In this document: one piece after another, positions 23,793 to 33,131 of the stretch | Position numbering within the stretch: position 1 is the stretch's first letter | Layout of the letters: each line of letters begins with the position of its first letter | DNA from: CAYQXJ01 sp964421565 | GTDB taxonomy: Bacteria; Planctomycetota; Brocadiia; SM23-32 | Assembly: GCA_964421565.1 (NCBI GenBank) | Contig: CAYQXJ010000013.1 | Span: 1-64,000, forward strand | Length of the DNA: 64,000 bases | Direction: 5' to 3' | Made by a program: the position numbers and the translations under genes | Notes under the pieces: generated by a model | Seen by the model: the letters and a program-made list of their open reading frames with translations, nothing else | Told to the model about the DNA's origin: nothing | Databases searched by the model: none

Positions 23793-25913
23793 ATGATGAG
23801 TGTGCTGGAAGTCGCCGACAACAGTAAGACCGCGCTGAACAGTGTGCGCAACATCGGGATCGTTGCCCATATTGATGCGGGCAAGACGACCGTGACCGAG
23901 CGCATGCTGTACTACACGGGTCGCACCCACCGCATGGGCAGTGTGGACGACGGCAATGCCACGATGGACTGGATGGACCAGGAGCAGGAGCGCGGGATCA
24001 CCATCGTGAGCGCAGCCACCACGACGGAGTGGCGCGACCACCGCATCAACCTGATCGACACGCCCGGGCACGTGGACTTCACGGTCGAGGTCGAACGCTC
24101 GTTGCGCGTGCTGGACGGCGCCGTGGCGCTGTTCTGCGGCGTTGGGGGAGTGGAAGCACAGTCAGAGGTGGTTTGGCGACAGGCACGTAAATACGGAGTG
24201 CCGACCATCGCCTTCATCAACAAGATGGATCGTGTGGGCGCGGACTTCGAGCGCGTAGTGGACGACATCGCCCGGCGGCTCGGCGCGCAGCCTGTTCCGG
24301 TCACTGTGCCCGTCCTTGAGGACGGCGTTTTCGTCGGTGTGCTCGATCTGGTTGCTGGCAAGATCGTGTACTACAACGACGACGATCTGGGCAAGACCTA
24401 CCGTGAGGAAGACATACCGGAACAGAACGCCGACCAGTTCGCCCGGTGGCGAGAGAAGCTCGTGCACGACGTAAGCGAAGCGGATGAGATGCTGTTTGAG
24501 AAGTACTGTATGGACGAACAGTTCACCAGCGACGAATTGCGCCGGGCCATTCGACGCGCCACGCTGTCGAACCAGATTGTGCCGCTCCTCTGCGGCTCGG
24601 CCCTCAAGAACAAAGGCATCCAGCGCCTGATGGATGCCGTCGTCGACTATCTGCCGTCTCCCGCCGATCTGCCGCCGGTTAAGGGGATCACGCCCGATGG
24701 CCAGCCCGTCCAGCGCGGACATGGCACGGACGAGAGCCCGACGGCGCTTGCGTTCAAAGTTGTTACGGACAGGCACCTGGGCACCATGACCTATGTGCGC
24801 GTGTACAGCGGGCAGCTCGAGACCGGCAGTTACGTCTACAACGCGACCAAGGGCAAGCGGCAGCGCATAAGCCGGCTCATACAGATGCATGCCGACCACC
24901 GTGAACCGCGTGAGCTGCTCGGACCAGGCGAGATCGGAGTCGCCGTCGGGTTGAGTGAGACGACTACGGGGGATACGATCTGCGGCGAAGATGAGCCGGT
25001 GCTGCTGGAAGCGATCGAGTTCCCCGATCCCGTCCTTTCGGTGAGTGTTAGCCCGCGTTCCAGCGCGGAGAAGGAGAAGTTGGGGCATGCGCTGGGGTGC
25101 CTGGCGGCCGAAGACCCGACGTTCACTGTGGAGTTTGATGGCGAGACGGGCGAGACGGTCGTAAGCGGAATGGGTGAATTGCACCTGGAAGTGTTCATCG
25201 AGCGCCTGCGGCGGGAGTTCAAGGTCGCCCCGGAGGTCAGCCCACCGCGGGTGGCATACCGAGAGACGCTGACACGGGGCACTCGCATCGACCACAAGCA
25301 CGTTAAGCAGACGGGCGGCCATGGGCAATACGCGCATGTTGTGCTGGATATCATGCCGCTGGAGCCGGGCAGTGGGTTTGAATTCACTGAAGAAGTCAGG
25401 GGCGGGAACGTGCCCAGAGAGTACATCCCCGCCGTGGAGCGAGGGATACGTGATGCGCTGGCGGAGGGCGCTCTGACCGGCTCTCCCATTGTGGACGTGG
25501 CTGTCTGCCTCGCCGATGGTTCGTTCCACGAGGTGGATTCATCCGAGATAGCTTTCCGCACGTGTGCCCGCGACGCCTTCAAGCGAGGCTTCCTGCAGGG
25601 CAAACCCCAACTGCTGGAGCCGGTTTGCGCCATCAACGTGGTAACTCCGGAGGAATACAGCGGGCCGGTGACCAGCAGCATCTGCTCGCGACGGGGACGC
25701 ATTACCGGTGTGGAGCCGCGCCCAGAGGGAGGCATCCAATACGTGAAGGGGTTCGTGCCGCTGGGCCAGGCCTTCGGCTACGCGACGGAGCTGCGCAGCA
25801 TTACCGGCGGGCGCGCCGGCTTCGACATGCGGTTCGAATGCTATGAGCCTGTGCCTGCGACTCTCGCGGAGGAGATCGTCGAGACCCGTCGTCAGGAAGG
25901 CACAGCGGACTGA
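23793..25913 (+). CDS. fusA: Elongation factor G (possibly the spd/mitochondrial-type paralogue)
   Basis: About 706 residues. The G domain has AHIDAGKTT (P loop), RGITI switch I, DTPGHVDF and NKMD. It is followed by EF-G domains II-V, with the domain IV segment KQTGGHGQYAHVV and the C-terminal SITGGRAGF. Translocation GTPase of the ribosome. The segment FCGVGGVEAQSEVVWRQA recalls the spirochaete/planctomycete and mitochondrial EF-G branch rather than the str-operon protein. No rpsL, rpsG or tuf is adjacent, so this may be a second EF-G. No good SD is seen. I chose ATG 23793; TTG 23766 and ATG 23796 are alternatives. Confidence 0.9.
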   Translation: MMSVLEVADNSKTALNSVRNIGIVAHIDAGKTTVTERMLYYTGRTHRMGSVDDGNATMDWMDQEQERGITIVSAATTTEWRDHRINLIDTPGHVDFTVEVERSLRVLDGAVALFCGVGGVEAQSEVVWRQARKYGVPTIAFINKMDRVGADFERVVDDIARRLGAQPVPVTVPVLEDGVFVGVLDLVAGKIVYYNDDDLGKTYREEDIPEQNADQFARWREKLVHDVSEADEMLFEKYCMDEQFTSDELRRAIRRATLSNQIVPLLCGSALKNKGIQRLMDAVVDYLPSPADLPPVKGITPDGQPVQRGHGTDESPTALAFKVVTDRHLGTMTYVRVYSGQLETGSYVYNATKGKRQRISRLIQMHADHREPRELLGPGEIGVAVGLSETTTGDTICGEDEPVLLEAIEFPDPVLSVSVSPRSSAEKEKLGHALGCLAAEDPTFTVEFDGETGETVVSGMGELHLEVFIERLRREFKVAPEVSPPRVAYRETLTRGTRIDHKHVKQTGGHGQYAHVVLDIMPLEPGSGFEFTEEVRGGNVPREYIPAVERGIRDALAEGALTGSPIVDVAVCLADGSFHEVDSSEIAFRTCARDAFKRGFLQGKPQLLEPVCAINVVTPEEYSGPVTSSICSRRGRITGVEPRPEGGIQYVKGFVPLGQAFGYATELRSITGGRAGFDMRFECYEPVPATLAEEIVETRRQEGTAD

Positions 25914-25929
25914 GCCCCGCGCGCGGCGG

Positions 25930-25958
25930 TTTCGCAATGCCGCCTTCGGCGGTATAAT
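25930..25958 (+). promoter_or_regulatory. Promoter of hsp20 with hairpin in the spacer
   Basis: A perfect TATAAT at 25953-25958 lies ~38 nt before hsp20, with a weak -35 (TTTCGC, 25930-25935). CCGCC-TTC-GGCGG in the spacer may end fusA transcription or be an operator. Confidence 0.45.
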
Positions 25959-25995
25959 GAGTCTATGAAGGGCTTCAGCACGGGGGAGAAGAACC

Positions 25996-26433
25996 ATGCA
26001 CGAGGGTGATATGCTGAGACACGTGCGCCAACGTTTGCAGGGCATTGGGGAGAGCATCGACGACACGCTGCGGCAGGTGCCCGGCGTCGGCCGATTCGTG
26101 CCGGGACGCTATCCGCCCGTTGACGTTTACGAAACGCCGGACTCGGTCGTCGTGCGGGCGGAGGTGCCCGGCGTCGCCAGGGAGAACCTGGAGGTCCGAG
26201 TGCGGCCGCGTTCGTTGAACCTGAACGGTCGGGCTGCACCGGGCCGTTACGAGGCTTACAGTGCCGTCTCCCGCGAAAGCGGTGAGGGGGAGTTCAAACG
26301 TGAGGTACCCCTGCGGACCGAGGTCGACGACGAAGCCGAAGCGTCTGCCGTGCTGGAGAACGGCGTGTTGACGGTTCGCTTAAAGAAAGCGCGGACCGAA
26401 CAGGGCAAGCCCATCAACGTGGAGATGCGTTGA
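25996..26433 (+). CDS. Hsp20/alpha-crystallin small heat-shock protein
   Basis: 145 residues from ATG 25996 (SD GGGGGAGAAG). The alpha-crystallin domain covers ~40-140: PPVDVYETPDSVVVRAEVPGV (strands 2-3), EFKREVPLRTEVD, and the hallmark A-x-x-x-NGVL (ASAVLENGVLTVRLKK). A short N-terminal arm and a KPINVEMR tail complete it. ATP-independent holdase chaperone of the cytosol. No CIRCE element is visible upstream. The NifU-like gene follows after 81 nt on the same strand. Confidence 0.92.
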   Translation: MHEGDMLRHVRQRLQGIGESIDDTLRQVPGVGRFVPGRYPPVDVYETPDSVVVRAEVPGVARENLEVRVRPRSLNLNGRAAPGRYEAYSAVSRESGEGEFKREVPLRTEVDDEAEASAVLENGVLTVRLKKARTEQGKPINVEMR

Positions 26434-26514
26434 GGGCTGTGACGCTCACGCAGCAGTGCCAACTACTGCAGGTAAGGGTAGCCCCGCGAGTGCGGGGTCC
26501 ACAAAGGAGCGAGA

Positions 26515-26742
26515 ATGGTCGACAGAGAAGAGGTTGCCCGAGTCATCGAGGAAATCCGCGGCTCGCTGCAGATGCACGGCGGTGACGTGGAACTGATCGA
26601 AGTCAGTGATGATGGTATCGTGAAGGTCCAGCTCCAGGGCGCCTGCAAGGGCTGCCCTATGGCCCAGATGACGATCAGCCGGGGCGTCGAAGCGAAACTG
26701 AAGCAAGAAATCCCTGAAGTCAAGGAAGTCGTGCCGGTCTGA
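26515..26742 (+). CDS. NifU C-terminal-domain (Nfu-type) Fe-S scaffold/carrier
   Basis: 75-residue stand-alone Nfu domain from ATG 26515 (SD AAAGGAG). It has the signature LQMHGGDVELIEV and the Fe-S-binding CxxC in GACKGCPMAQMTI. Such proteins dimerise to hold and deliver a [4Fe-4S] cluster. The length is exactly that of the minimal bacterial form. The neighbouring small heat-shock gene suggests a stress/Fe-S maintenance context, but co-regulation is inferred only from position. Confidence 0.92.
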   Translation: MVDREEVARVIEEIRGSLQMHGGDVELIEVSDDGIVKVQLQGACKGCPMAQMTISRGVEAKLKQEIPEVKEVVPV

Positions 26743-26830
26743 CACTGTGGCGATGCGTTACGCTTGATGAGGGCGGCGAAGACGACTACCTTCGCTGCCC
26801 ATTCCATGTACGGACGGGAGGAGCACCACC

Positions 26831-28570
26831 ATGCCGGAGCCGATCTCCATCTACTGCGACTGGGCTCTGCACGACGAACTGGGCGACAACGTACGCCTCA
26901 CCGAAGAGCTTACAATGGGCGCCCTCGACACGCTCGATCGCTGGCAGCGCGAACACGATGTCGCTTTCGATTACTACTTACTCGATTGTTTCTGGTTCGA
27001 GCAACCGGGCGACTACACGAGCTTCGACCCGGAAACCTGGCCCAGTGGCTTCGAGCCGGCCCGACAGCGTATGCAGCAGATGGGCATGACGCCCGGGCTC
27101 TGGCTGGATACCACCGGCGCGGCCGTGGCGGGCTGGCATCCGTGGCAGGGCGGCGAGGGCGACCATGGGTGGGGCCCATGGGCGGACAGCCTGGACTGCC
27201 GCAGCGGATGGAGCTACTGCCTTTTTGACGGTCCCTACGCCGATGGTCTCTGCAGTGCCATGGTCCGCGCCGTAGAAGAGTGGGGCGTCGGCATGTTCAA
27301 GTTCGACTTCGCCAATTTCTACGCGGTCACCGAACGCCATCGGGGGCTCGATGCCGGCGAGGTCTACCGCCGCAACGTAAACGCCTTTAAGGACATCCTG
27401 CGCCGTGTCCGTTCCGTCCGCCGGGATGTCGTCTTCCTGGCGTACAATGGTTTCCGCTACAACCGCGGTTACCTGGACAACACCACAGATGCCCTGGTGC
27501 CGGGCATCGAACAGCACTGGCTCGAACTCATCGACTGGCTATACAGCGGCGACCCCCGGCCGGCCGATCTGCCGTGCACTTCCCTGCGCCGGGCGGTGGA
27601 CTTCTACCAGGACCACATGGTGCGTAAGTTTCACCACAGCCGCATCCCGCTTGACCGCATCGACGACCACGGCTGCATGGTGGGAAAGACGAACACCATC
27701 TACTACTTCGGCGCGCGGGGCTTCAGGCGCACGTGGGTGCAGTCGCTCGCGCGCGGTGGACGGAAGGCCCACTTCTACGGCGACCCTGCACTGCTCAGCG
27801 ACGATGATGTGGAGTTCCTTAGACGGGCGCAGGAGCTCTTTTTCAACCTGTTCCAGAGCGGGGCTGTCACCAAGCCCGTGGGGGGCGTTCCCTGTCAGTC
27901 TGCGGGGCACGGTTTCCTGACCGGCACGGGAGAGGATGGTGTGCTGTTGCTTGCGAACTCATCCGGTGCCGTCCGCACCGCTACCGTCCCGATCAAGAGC
28001 CTGGAAACGGCGAAAGTGCTCTTTCATGACGAGGGCTTCGTGCCGGAATGCACGGTGCACCGCAATGTGCTTTCGGCAACCCTGGCGCCGGAGCAGGTGG
28101 CGCTGGTAGGGCTCGGCGAACGGGCCGATGAAAGCTTCGAGCTGGGCACAAATGTCGGCGGCGACCCCGTGGTGGCACGCACGCATTCCGTGAATCTGGA
28201 TTGGACCCACGAGGACGGCGTGACGGCGTGCACGCTGCCAGTAAAGCGACTGGTGGAAGCCATGGATGAAGGGCGTTACGATACCTTGCGCGTCTCCTTC
28301 AGACTTCGCCAGGATGGCAGGGCGTACCGGCACGCCTTTGAGCGTGATAAGGCGCCGACCGAGACGTTGCGCGTCGAGTGCCTTGCGGACGGAACCCCGG
28401 TGAAAGCAACGCAACTACTGCCCGACGTGAAAGTCTGGTCGGGCTGCTCGTGGGTAACAGCGCTCTACTCCATGGGGGATCTGAGCACCGCGACGGAAGC
28501 AAGCGTGAGTTTCCACTGTCCAGACCCCGAGCCCGAGCTGTTCGCCGAAGCCTGGCTGCAGGGCGGTTGA
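26831..28570 (+). CDS. Putative glycoside hydrolase, GH-D clan (alpha-galactosidase-like)
   Basis: 579 residues from ATG 26831 (SD GGGAGGAG). The N-terminal ~340 residues look like a TIM barrel of the alpha-galactosidase clan. FDYYLLDCFWFEQ (strand with acidic residues) comes first, then GMTPGLWLDT, and GMFKFDFANFYAV, where the Asp after FKF matches the nucleophile position of GH27/36 (KxD). The acid/base residue could be the Asp of RIDDHG. The C-terminal part (~370-575) is beta-rich, as in those enzymes. There is no signal peptide, so it is cytosolic. I infer an alpha-glycosidase; the exact family is not established. Confidence 0.55.
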   Translation: MPEPISIYCDWALHDELGDNVRLTEELTMGALDTLDRWQREHDVAFDYYLLDCFWFEQPGDYTSFDPETWPSGFEPARQRMQQMGMTPGLWLDTTGAAVAGWHPWQGGEGDHGWGPWADSLDCRSGWSYCLFDGPYADGLCSAMVRAVEEWGVGMFKFDFANFYAVTERHRGLDAGEVYRRNVNAFKDILRRVRSVRRDVVFLAYNGFRYNRGYLDNTTDALVPGIEQHWLELIDWLYSGDPRPADLPCTSLRRAVDFYQDHMVRKFHHSRIPLDRIDDHGCMVGKTNTIYYFGARGFRRTWVQSLARGGRKAHFYGDPALLSDDDVEFLRRAQELFFNLFQSGAVTKPVGGVPCQSAGHGFLTGTGEDGVLLLANSSGAVRTATVPIKSLETAKVLFHDEGFVPECTVHRNVLSATLAPEQVALVGLGERADESFELGTNVGGDPVVARTHSVNLDWTHEDGVTACTLPVKRLVEAMDEGRYDTLRVSFRLRQDGRAYRHAFERDKAPTETLRVECLADGTPVKATQLLPDVKVWSGCSWVTALYSMGDLSTATEASVSFHCPDPEPELFAEAWLQGG

Positions 28571-28593
28571 CGCCCGGCGCCGGCCATGTGCTA

Positions 28594-29907
28594 CTACTTC
28601 TTCAGGTAGGGATTCTCGGCCACCGACTGCGGAACGCCGACCTTGTTGAACTTCATCTGTGAGTAGTGAGGCAGGGCAACCGGCCCTCCGATGACATAAA
28701 TGAACTCGTCGATGAAGTCCTGCGTCGGGCCGTCCATTCCCAGGACGTACTCCCCGGGCACCTGGCGCTCTTTGGCGGCGATGTTCGACATGTCTGTCAG
28801 GTCTGTCTTAGTGCGGCCGTTGTCACGCTTAAGGATGACGGACTTCTTTGTCTCGCCCTCTACGATCGCCTGAACGCTCGCGAAGCCGACCTTATAGGCT
28901 TCAGAGGCATCCACGCTGCTCATGCTGAAGCTGCGCTGGATGTGCTGGGGGTTCAGCGAGCAGTCCTTTACTTTGCCGCCGACCGCCGGCACCTGCAGTT
29001 CCTCGGAGACAAGCCCCGCCAGGAACGTGGCCGGCGAGAACGACGTTGCCCGCCCGTGCTGGATGTTGCCGTGCTGGTCGTAGACGACATCCGTGCCGTA
29101 GACCTCGGCTATGCTCTTGCCGCTGTCCTTCTCAGTCAGGTCTTCCTGGACCACGATCACGCATTCGCCCAGCTCGGTCAGCGTGTCGGCCACTTTCGAG
29201 AGGAAAGCGTCCTTGTCGAATAACTCCTCCCTGCACAGGATGATATGAGGAGGGGCTTCGGGGATCATGTCGCCCTTCGGGTCTACGCGCGCAAAGGCCG
29301 TCCCCTGCGCCAGCCAGCCGGCCTTGCGCCCCATCACCTGGTAGATGACAACGGGTGCCACGTCCCATGCCTGCTTGACTCCGACATCCTCAGCAAAGCT
29401 GGCCATGACGCGGTAGGAGCTGAAATCGTTGTGCACGTTGCGCAGCGCTGTCGCGTTGAACAGGGCGGCACTGCCGTAGCCGGGACAGTGGTGGGTGACG
29501 GGCAGGTCGTTGTCCACGGTTTTGATGGCGTGGATGGCGGCACCATCCCAGAGTCCGGTCAGGCCGAGCAACTGGTCGGAGCTGTCGTTGCCGCCGATGT
29601 AGATGATGCCGTCGATGCCAAAGGCCTCGAGGTGTTCGGCGATCTTCTTATACTCCGGCTCTTTTGGCTTGATGCGCGTGGTCTTAAGCCCTGCCCCGGG
29701 ACCGTTAAACACGAAAGACATGGGGTCCATGGGCGTTAGATCCACGACGTTGCCTTCGATGTTTGCGTTCAGCAGGCCCTCGAGCCCGTTGACCATGCCA
29801 TAGACCTCGATACTGGCCTTCTGAGCGGCGTCGATAATGCCCGCCACTTCCCAGTCGATGACGGGCGTCGGTCCGCCGGACTCGCCTACGATGATTCTGC
29901 TGACCAT
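28594..29907 (-). CDS. Phosphofructokinase, probably PPi-dependent
   Basis: 437 residues from ATG 29907 (SD GAGGAGG). Phosphofructokinase fold with IIVGESGGPTPVI at the N-terminus, IIYIGGNDSSDQL (residues ~101-113), AIKTVDNDLPVTHHCPGYGSAA, VVIYQVMGRKAGWLA and the sugar-phosphate-binding C-terminal half. PPi-type enzymes have Asp after the GGD motif and Lys before T-x-DND; both features are present (GGND and KTVDND), which favours pyrophosphate over ATP. The third residue is Asn rather than the usual Asp. It would interconvert fructose 6-phosphate and fructose 1,6-bisphosphate reversibly. It is convergent with the glycosidase gene. Confidence 0.85.
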   Translation of the reverse strand: MVSRIIVGESGGPTPVIDWEVAGIIDAAQKASIEVYGMVNGLEGLLNANIEGNVVDLTPMDPMSFVFNGPGAGLKTTRIKPKEPEYKKIAEHLEAFGIDGIIYIGGNDSSDQLLGLTGLWDGAAIHAIKTVDNDLPVTHHCPGYGSAALFNATALRNVHNDFSSYRVMASFAEDVGVKQAWDVAPVVIYQVMGRKAGWLAQGTAFARVDPKGDMIPEAPPHIILCREELFDKDAFLSKVADTLTELGECVIVVQEDLTEKDSGKSIAEVYGTDVVYDQHGNIQHGRATSFSPATFLAGLVSEELQVPAVGGKVKDCSLNPQHIQRSFSMSSVDASEAYKVGFASVQAIVEGETKKSVILKRDNGRTKTDLTDMSNIAAKERQVPGEYVLGMDGPTQDFIDEFIYVIGGPVALPHYSQMKFNKVGVPQSVAENPYLKK

Positions 29908-30120
29908 GTGTGGAACCTCCTCGCGCTGCAACGGGATTGTGCTCTGCTCAGGGGGTGTGGCCGGCACTGACGCCGGTCACTGCGAACACTATACGCGAAG
30001 CTGAGTGCGAGGGCAAATGCGGCGCACCACAGGTACTCCGGGCGGAGGTGGCCACGGCCGGGCTTCATATGCTATATTGACGGCCGTGCGAGCCGCCCTC
30101 GTACGACAGGAGGCTGTGTA

Positions 30121-33078
30121 ATGCGCAAACGCTTGTTGCTGATGTTCTTCCTGTCGGGCTTCTGCGCGTTGGTCTACCAGGTAGTCTGGGTGCGTATGCT
30201 CGGGCTGGTGTTCGGGGTGACCAGCCTGGCGCTCAGCACCGTGCTCAGCGCCTTCATGGCGGGGCTCGCCCTGGGCAGCTACTTCGGCGGACGTTTCATC
30301 GAGCGGCGCCGCGACCACCTGCGAGTATTCGGCGCGCTTCAGATCGGCATCGGGCTGTTCGCCTTGCTGTTCCCGCTGCTCGTGGCCGGCATGACGGCGC
30401 TCTTCGTGAGCGTCTACCGTCAGTGGCCGGCGCACTTCTATGTGTTCAGCCTCATCCGGTTCGCGCTGGCATTTGGGATACTGCTGGTGCCCACCACTCT
30501 GATGGGTGCCACACTGCCGGTGATTGCACGCTGCTACGTGAAGGGCATGCCGGAACTCGGGCGCGATGTCGCCGCGCTCTACTCGGCGAACAACTGCGGG
30601 GCTGTTCTCGGGGCCCTGGCGGCTGGTTTCGTGATGATTCACGCCCTCGGCATGCGGGAGGCTTCGTTCGTGGCAGCGGCCCTCAGCCTTGCGATGGGGG
30701 CGATCGCCTGGCACATGAACGGGCGCAGGGAGGGCGGCCGGGACAGCCCGGGGCCGGCATCACAGCAACCCCAGCCGAACGCGGAAACAGAAGAACCCGC
30801 AGCGGAAACACCGACCTACCCGCGCCACGTGGTCGCCGTGGTGCTGGTCGTCTTCGCGATAGAGGGGTTCACCTCGCTCGCGTACGAGGTCGTCTGGACA
30901 CGGATGCTGGCCAGCTCCTTCGTCGTGGTGACGGTCTACACGTACAGCCTTGTGATCGCCACCTTCATCGCCGGGCTGGCGATCGGCAGCTTCCTGGTGC
31001 GGCGCTTCGTCGACAGCAAGCGCGACCTGCTGTCGATCCTGGGATGTATCGAGATAGCCATAGCCCTCTGCGCAGTGCTGTTGCTGCCCTTGTTTCAGGC
31101 TTCGGACGTTCCGGACCGGCTGGCTGGCGGGGATGCCACGTGGGCCACAGCGACGCTCGCCACGGCGGCGTGGCTCGGGGCGCTCATGCTGGTGCCGACT
31201 ACGCTGATGGGTGCCACTTTCCCGCTGGTAAGTCGCATCTACGCCGTCAACTTCCGTGAACTCGGACGACGTATCGGCAAGATCGGCTTTCTGGACACCG
31301 CCGGCAGCATATTCGGTGCGTTCGCCGGGGGGATGGTGCTCGTGCCCCTGCTGGGCACGCAGGGCAGCGTGCTGTTGCTGGCCGCTATGAACGCCGTCAT
31401 CGGACTCGCTGTTCTCCTGGTTCATCCGGCGCTACGCTTGCGCTCCAAGGCGGCAGTTGCGGCGTTCGTGGGCGCCGGCGCGCTCTGCGCCTGCGTGTTG
31501 CTGCCTCGCCGCGTGATGTTTTTGCGTCCCTACCTGCAGCGTAGTGACATTGCAAGACGCGACGGATTCGTGATCCTTGACTACGAGGAGGACACCGGCG
31601 GCACCGTGGTGGTGGCCAAGTTCCTGCCGGAGAATGAGAAGCTGCTGATTGTGAACGGCGCCGACGTGGCCGGCAGCGGACGGATACTGCAGACGACGCA
31701 GGTCGTGCAGGCGCACTTGCCGCTGCTCCTCTACGAATCGCTGAACGGACGCCGGGCCAGGCGAGCGCTAACTATCGGGCTTGGGACGGGCTCGACTTCC
31801 TACTCACTCAGCCTTCACGATCTGGAGACAATAGACTGCGTCGAATTGGTGCCCGGCATCCTGCGGGCAGCGCGAGAGCACTTCCAAGAACTCAACCACA
31901 ATGTTTTTGAGGATCCGCGCTACCGCGTGATATTGCAGGACGCCCGCACACACGTGATGGCCACCGAGCAGAAGTACGACGTCATCCTCGACGACTCGGT
32001 GCACCCCGGTTACGAGGGCAACGCAAACCTCTACAGCCGGGACTTCTTTCGCCACTGCCGCGACCGTCTGACCGAAGACGGTGTGATGTCCGCGTGGGTG
32101 CCCGTTTTTATGCTTTCCACGCAGGATTTGCAGACGATCAGCAGATCCTTCCAGGAGGTCTTTCCCCATGCGAGCATGTGGTGCGCCCGCAACGGATGGA
32201 ACAAGCACCTGGTGTTGGTGGGCACGATGAAGCCCCTCCAGATCGACTTCGAACGCTTCAGTGAGGCGGTGACCCGACCCAAGGTGCAGGCAGACCTGGC
32301 GCAGGTTGACCTGGGCGATCCCTGTTTCCTGTTGAACGCACTTGTTCTGGGCGAAGACGACCTGCGGCGATATGCCCGGTCGGCGCCTCTGCACACCGAC
32401 AATCATCCGCGACTCGCCTTCACGGCTGCGCGGAACCTGCGCGAGTTCCGGATGCGCGCAGCCTGGTCGCAGACGCTCCGCAATGTGCTTCAGCAGGTCT
32501 CGGACATCTCATCCCATGTACGTTCTTACGGCGAGACTGCCGACGCAACTCGAGCAAACCGGGAATGTGTCGAGCGCGAAGCCCGGGTGGTTGCGCATCT
32601 GGACAACGGCTTCTACTTCGGGGCGATTGGTCGCTATTCGGATGCCATACGCAAAGGGCAGGCGGCCCTCGAGATCAACCCCGGGAACAGGTCGGCGCAC
32701 CTGCTGCTGGCGGAGGCGCGCTGCGGGCTCGCCTCCCGGTTGATTGCAGCGGGCGACCTATCAGCGGCCAGGCAGCAGTGCGAGGAGGCTGCCCGCCTGC
32801 TGCCCGATTACTTTTGGGCGCATGCGATACTGGCGGGCATATACGCGCGAGAGGGCAGACTGGAGCGGGCGGTGCAGGTCGGCGAAAGGGCGCGGCAACT
32901 CCGCCCCGACGACCTGAGCTGGCGTTACAGCATGGCGATGCTCTACGAACAGGCCGGGCTACGGCGCCGAGCGGCCGAGGAACTCCGATACGTGGCTCAG
33001 CGCGTCCCCAACTCCGCACAAGCTGTAGAAGCCCTCGCCAGGTTGAGAGATCGCGTCGCTCTCAAACCCGGAAGCTGA
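30121..33078 (+). CDS. Fused multi-spanning membrane / spermidine-synthase-like protein with TPR tail
   Basis: 985 residues, SD GGAGG. Two blocks of hydrophobic helices (~1-200 and ~230-470) each start with a related phrase (CALVYQVVWVRMLG and TSLAYEVVWTRMLA), so the membrane part is internally duplicated. Each contains VPTTLMGAT. A spermidine-synthase-like Rossmann domain follows (~490-750) with LTIGLGTGSTSYSL, IDCVELVPGI and DVILDDSVHPGYEGN. The C-terminus (~830-985) holds TPR-like repeats (YSDAIRKGQAALEINPGNRSAH). The family is widespread in environmental bacteria and often annotated as fused MFS/spermidine synthase; its real substrate is unknown. Polyamine synthesis should not be assumed. 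Confidence 0.8.
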   Translation: MRKRLLLMFFLSGFCALVYQVVWVRMLGLVFGVTSLALSTVLSAFMAGLALGSYFGGRFIERRRDHLRVFGALQIGIGLFALLFPLLVAGMTALFVSVYRQWPAHFYVFSLIRFALAFGILLVPTTLMGATLPVIARCYVKGMPELGRDVAALYSANNCGAVLGALAAGFVMIHALGMREASFVAAALSLAMGAIAWHMNGRREGGRDSPGPASQQPQPNAETEEPAAETPTYPRHVVAVVLVVFAIEGFTSLAYEVVWTRMLASSFVVVTVYTYSLVIATFIAGLAIGSFLVRRFVDSKRDLLSILGCIEIAIALCAVLLLPLFQASDVPDRLAGGDATWATATLATAAWLGALMLVPTTLMGATFPLVSRIYAVNFRELGRRIGKIGFLDTAGSIFGAFAGGMVLVPLLGTQGSVLLLAAMNAVIGLAVLLVHPALRLRSKAAVAAFVGAGALCACVLLPRRVMFLRPYLQRSDIARRDGFVILDYEEDTGGTVVVAKFLPENEKLLIVNGADVAGSGRILQTTQVVQAHLPLLLYESLNGRRARRALTIGLGTGSTSYSLSLHDLETIDCVELVPGILRAAREHFQELNHNVFEDPRYRVILQDARTHVMATEQKYDVILDDSVHPGYEGNANLYSRDFFRHCRDRLTEDGVMSAWVPVFMLSTQDLQTISRSFQEVFPHASMWCARNGWNKHLVLVGTMKPLQIDFERFSEAVTRPKVQADLAQVDLGDPCFLLNALVLGEDDLRRYARSAPLHTDNHPRLAFTAARNLREFRMRAAWSQTLRNVLQQVSDISSHVRSYGETADATRANRECVEREARVVAHLDNGFYFGAIGRYSDAIRKGQAALEINPGNRSAHLLLAEARCGLASRLIAAGDLSAARQQCEEAARLLPDYFWAHAILAGIYAREGRLERAVQVGERARQLRPDDLSWRYSMAMLYEQAGLRRRAAEELRYVAQRVPNSAQAVEALARLRDRVALKPGS

Positions 33079-33131
33079 CGCCGGGCGAAGCTTGCTGGTG
33101 CTGGCGCCCGGCGACCTGCACTCGACCGGCG

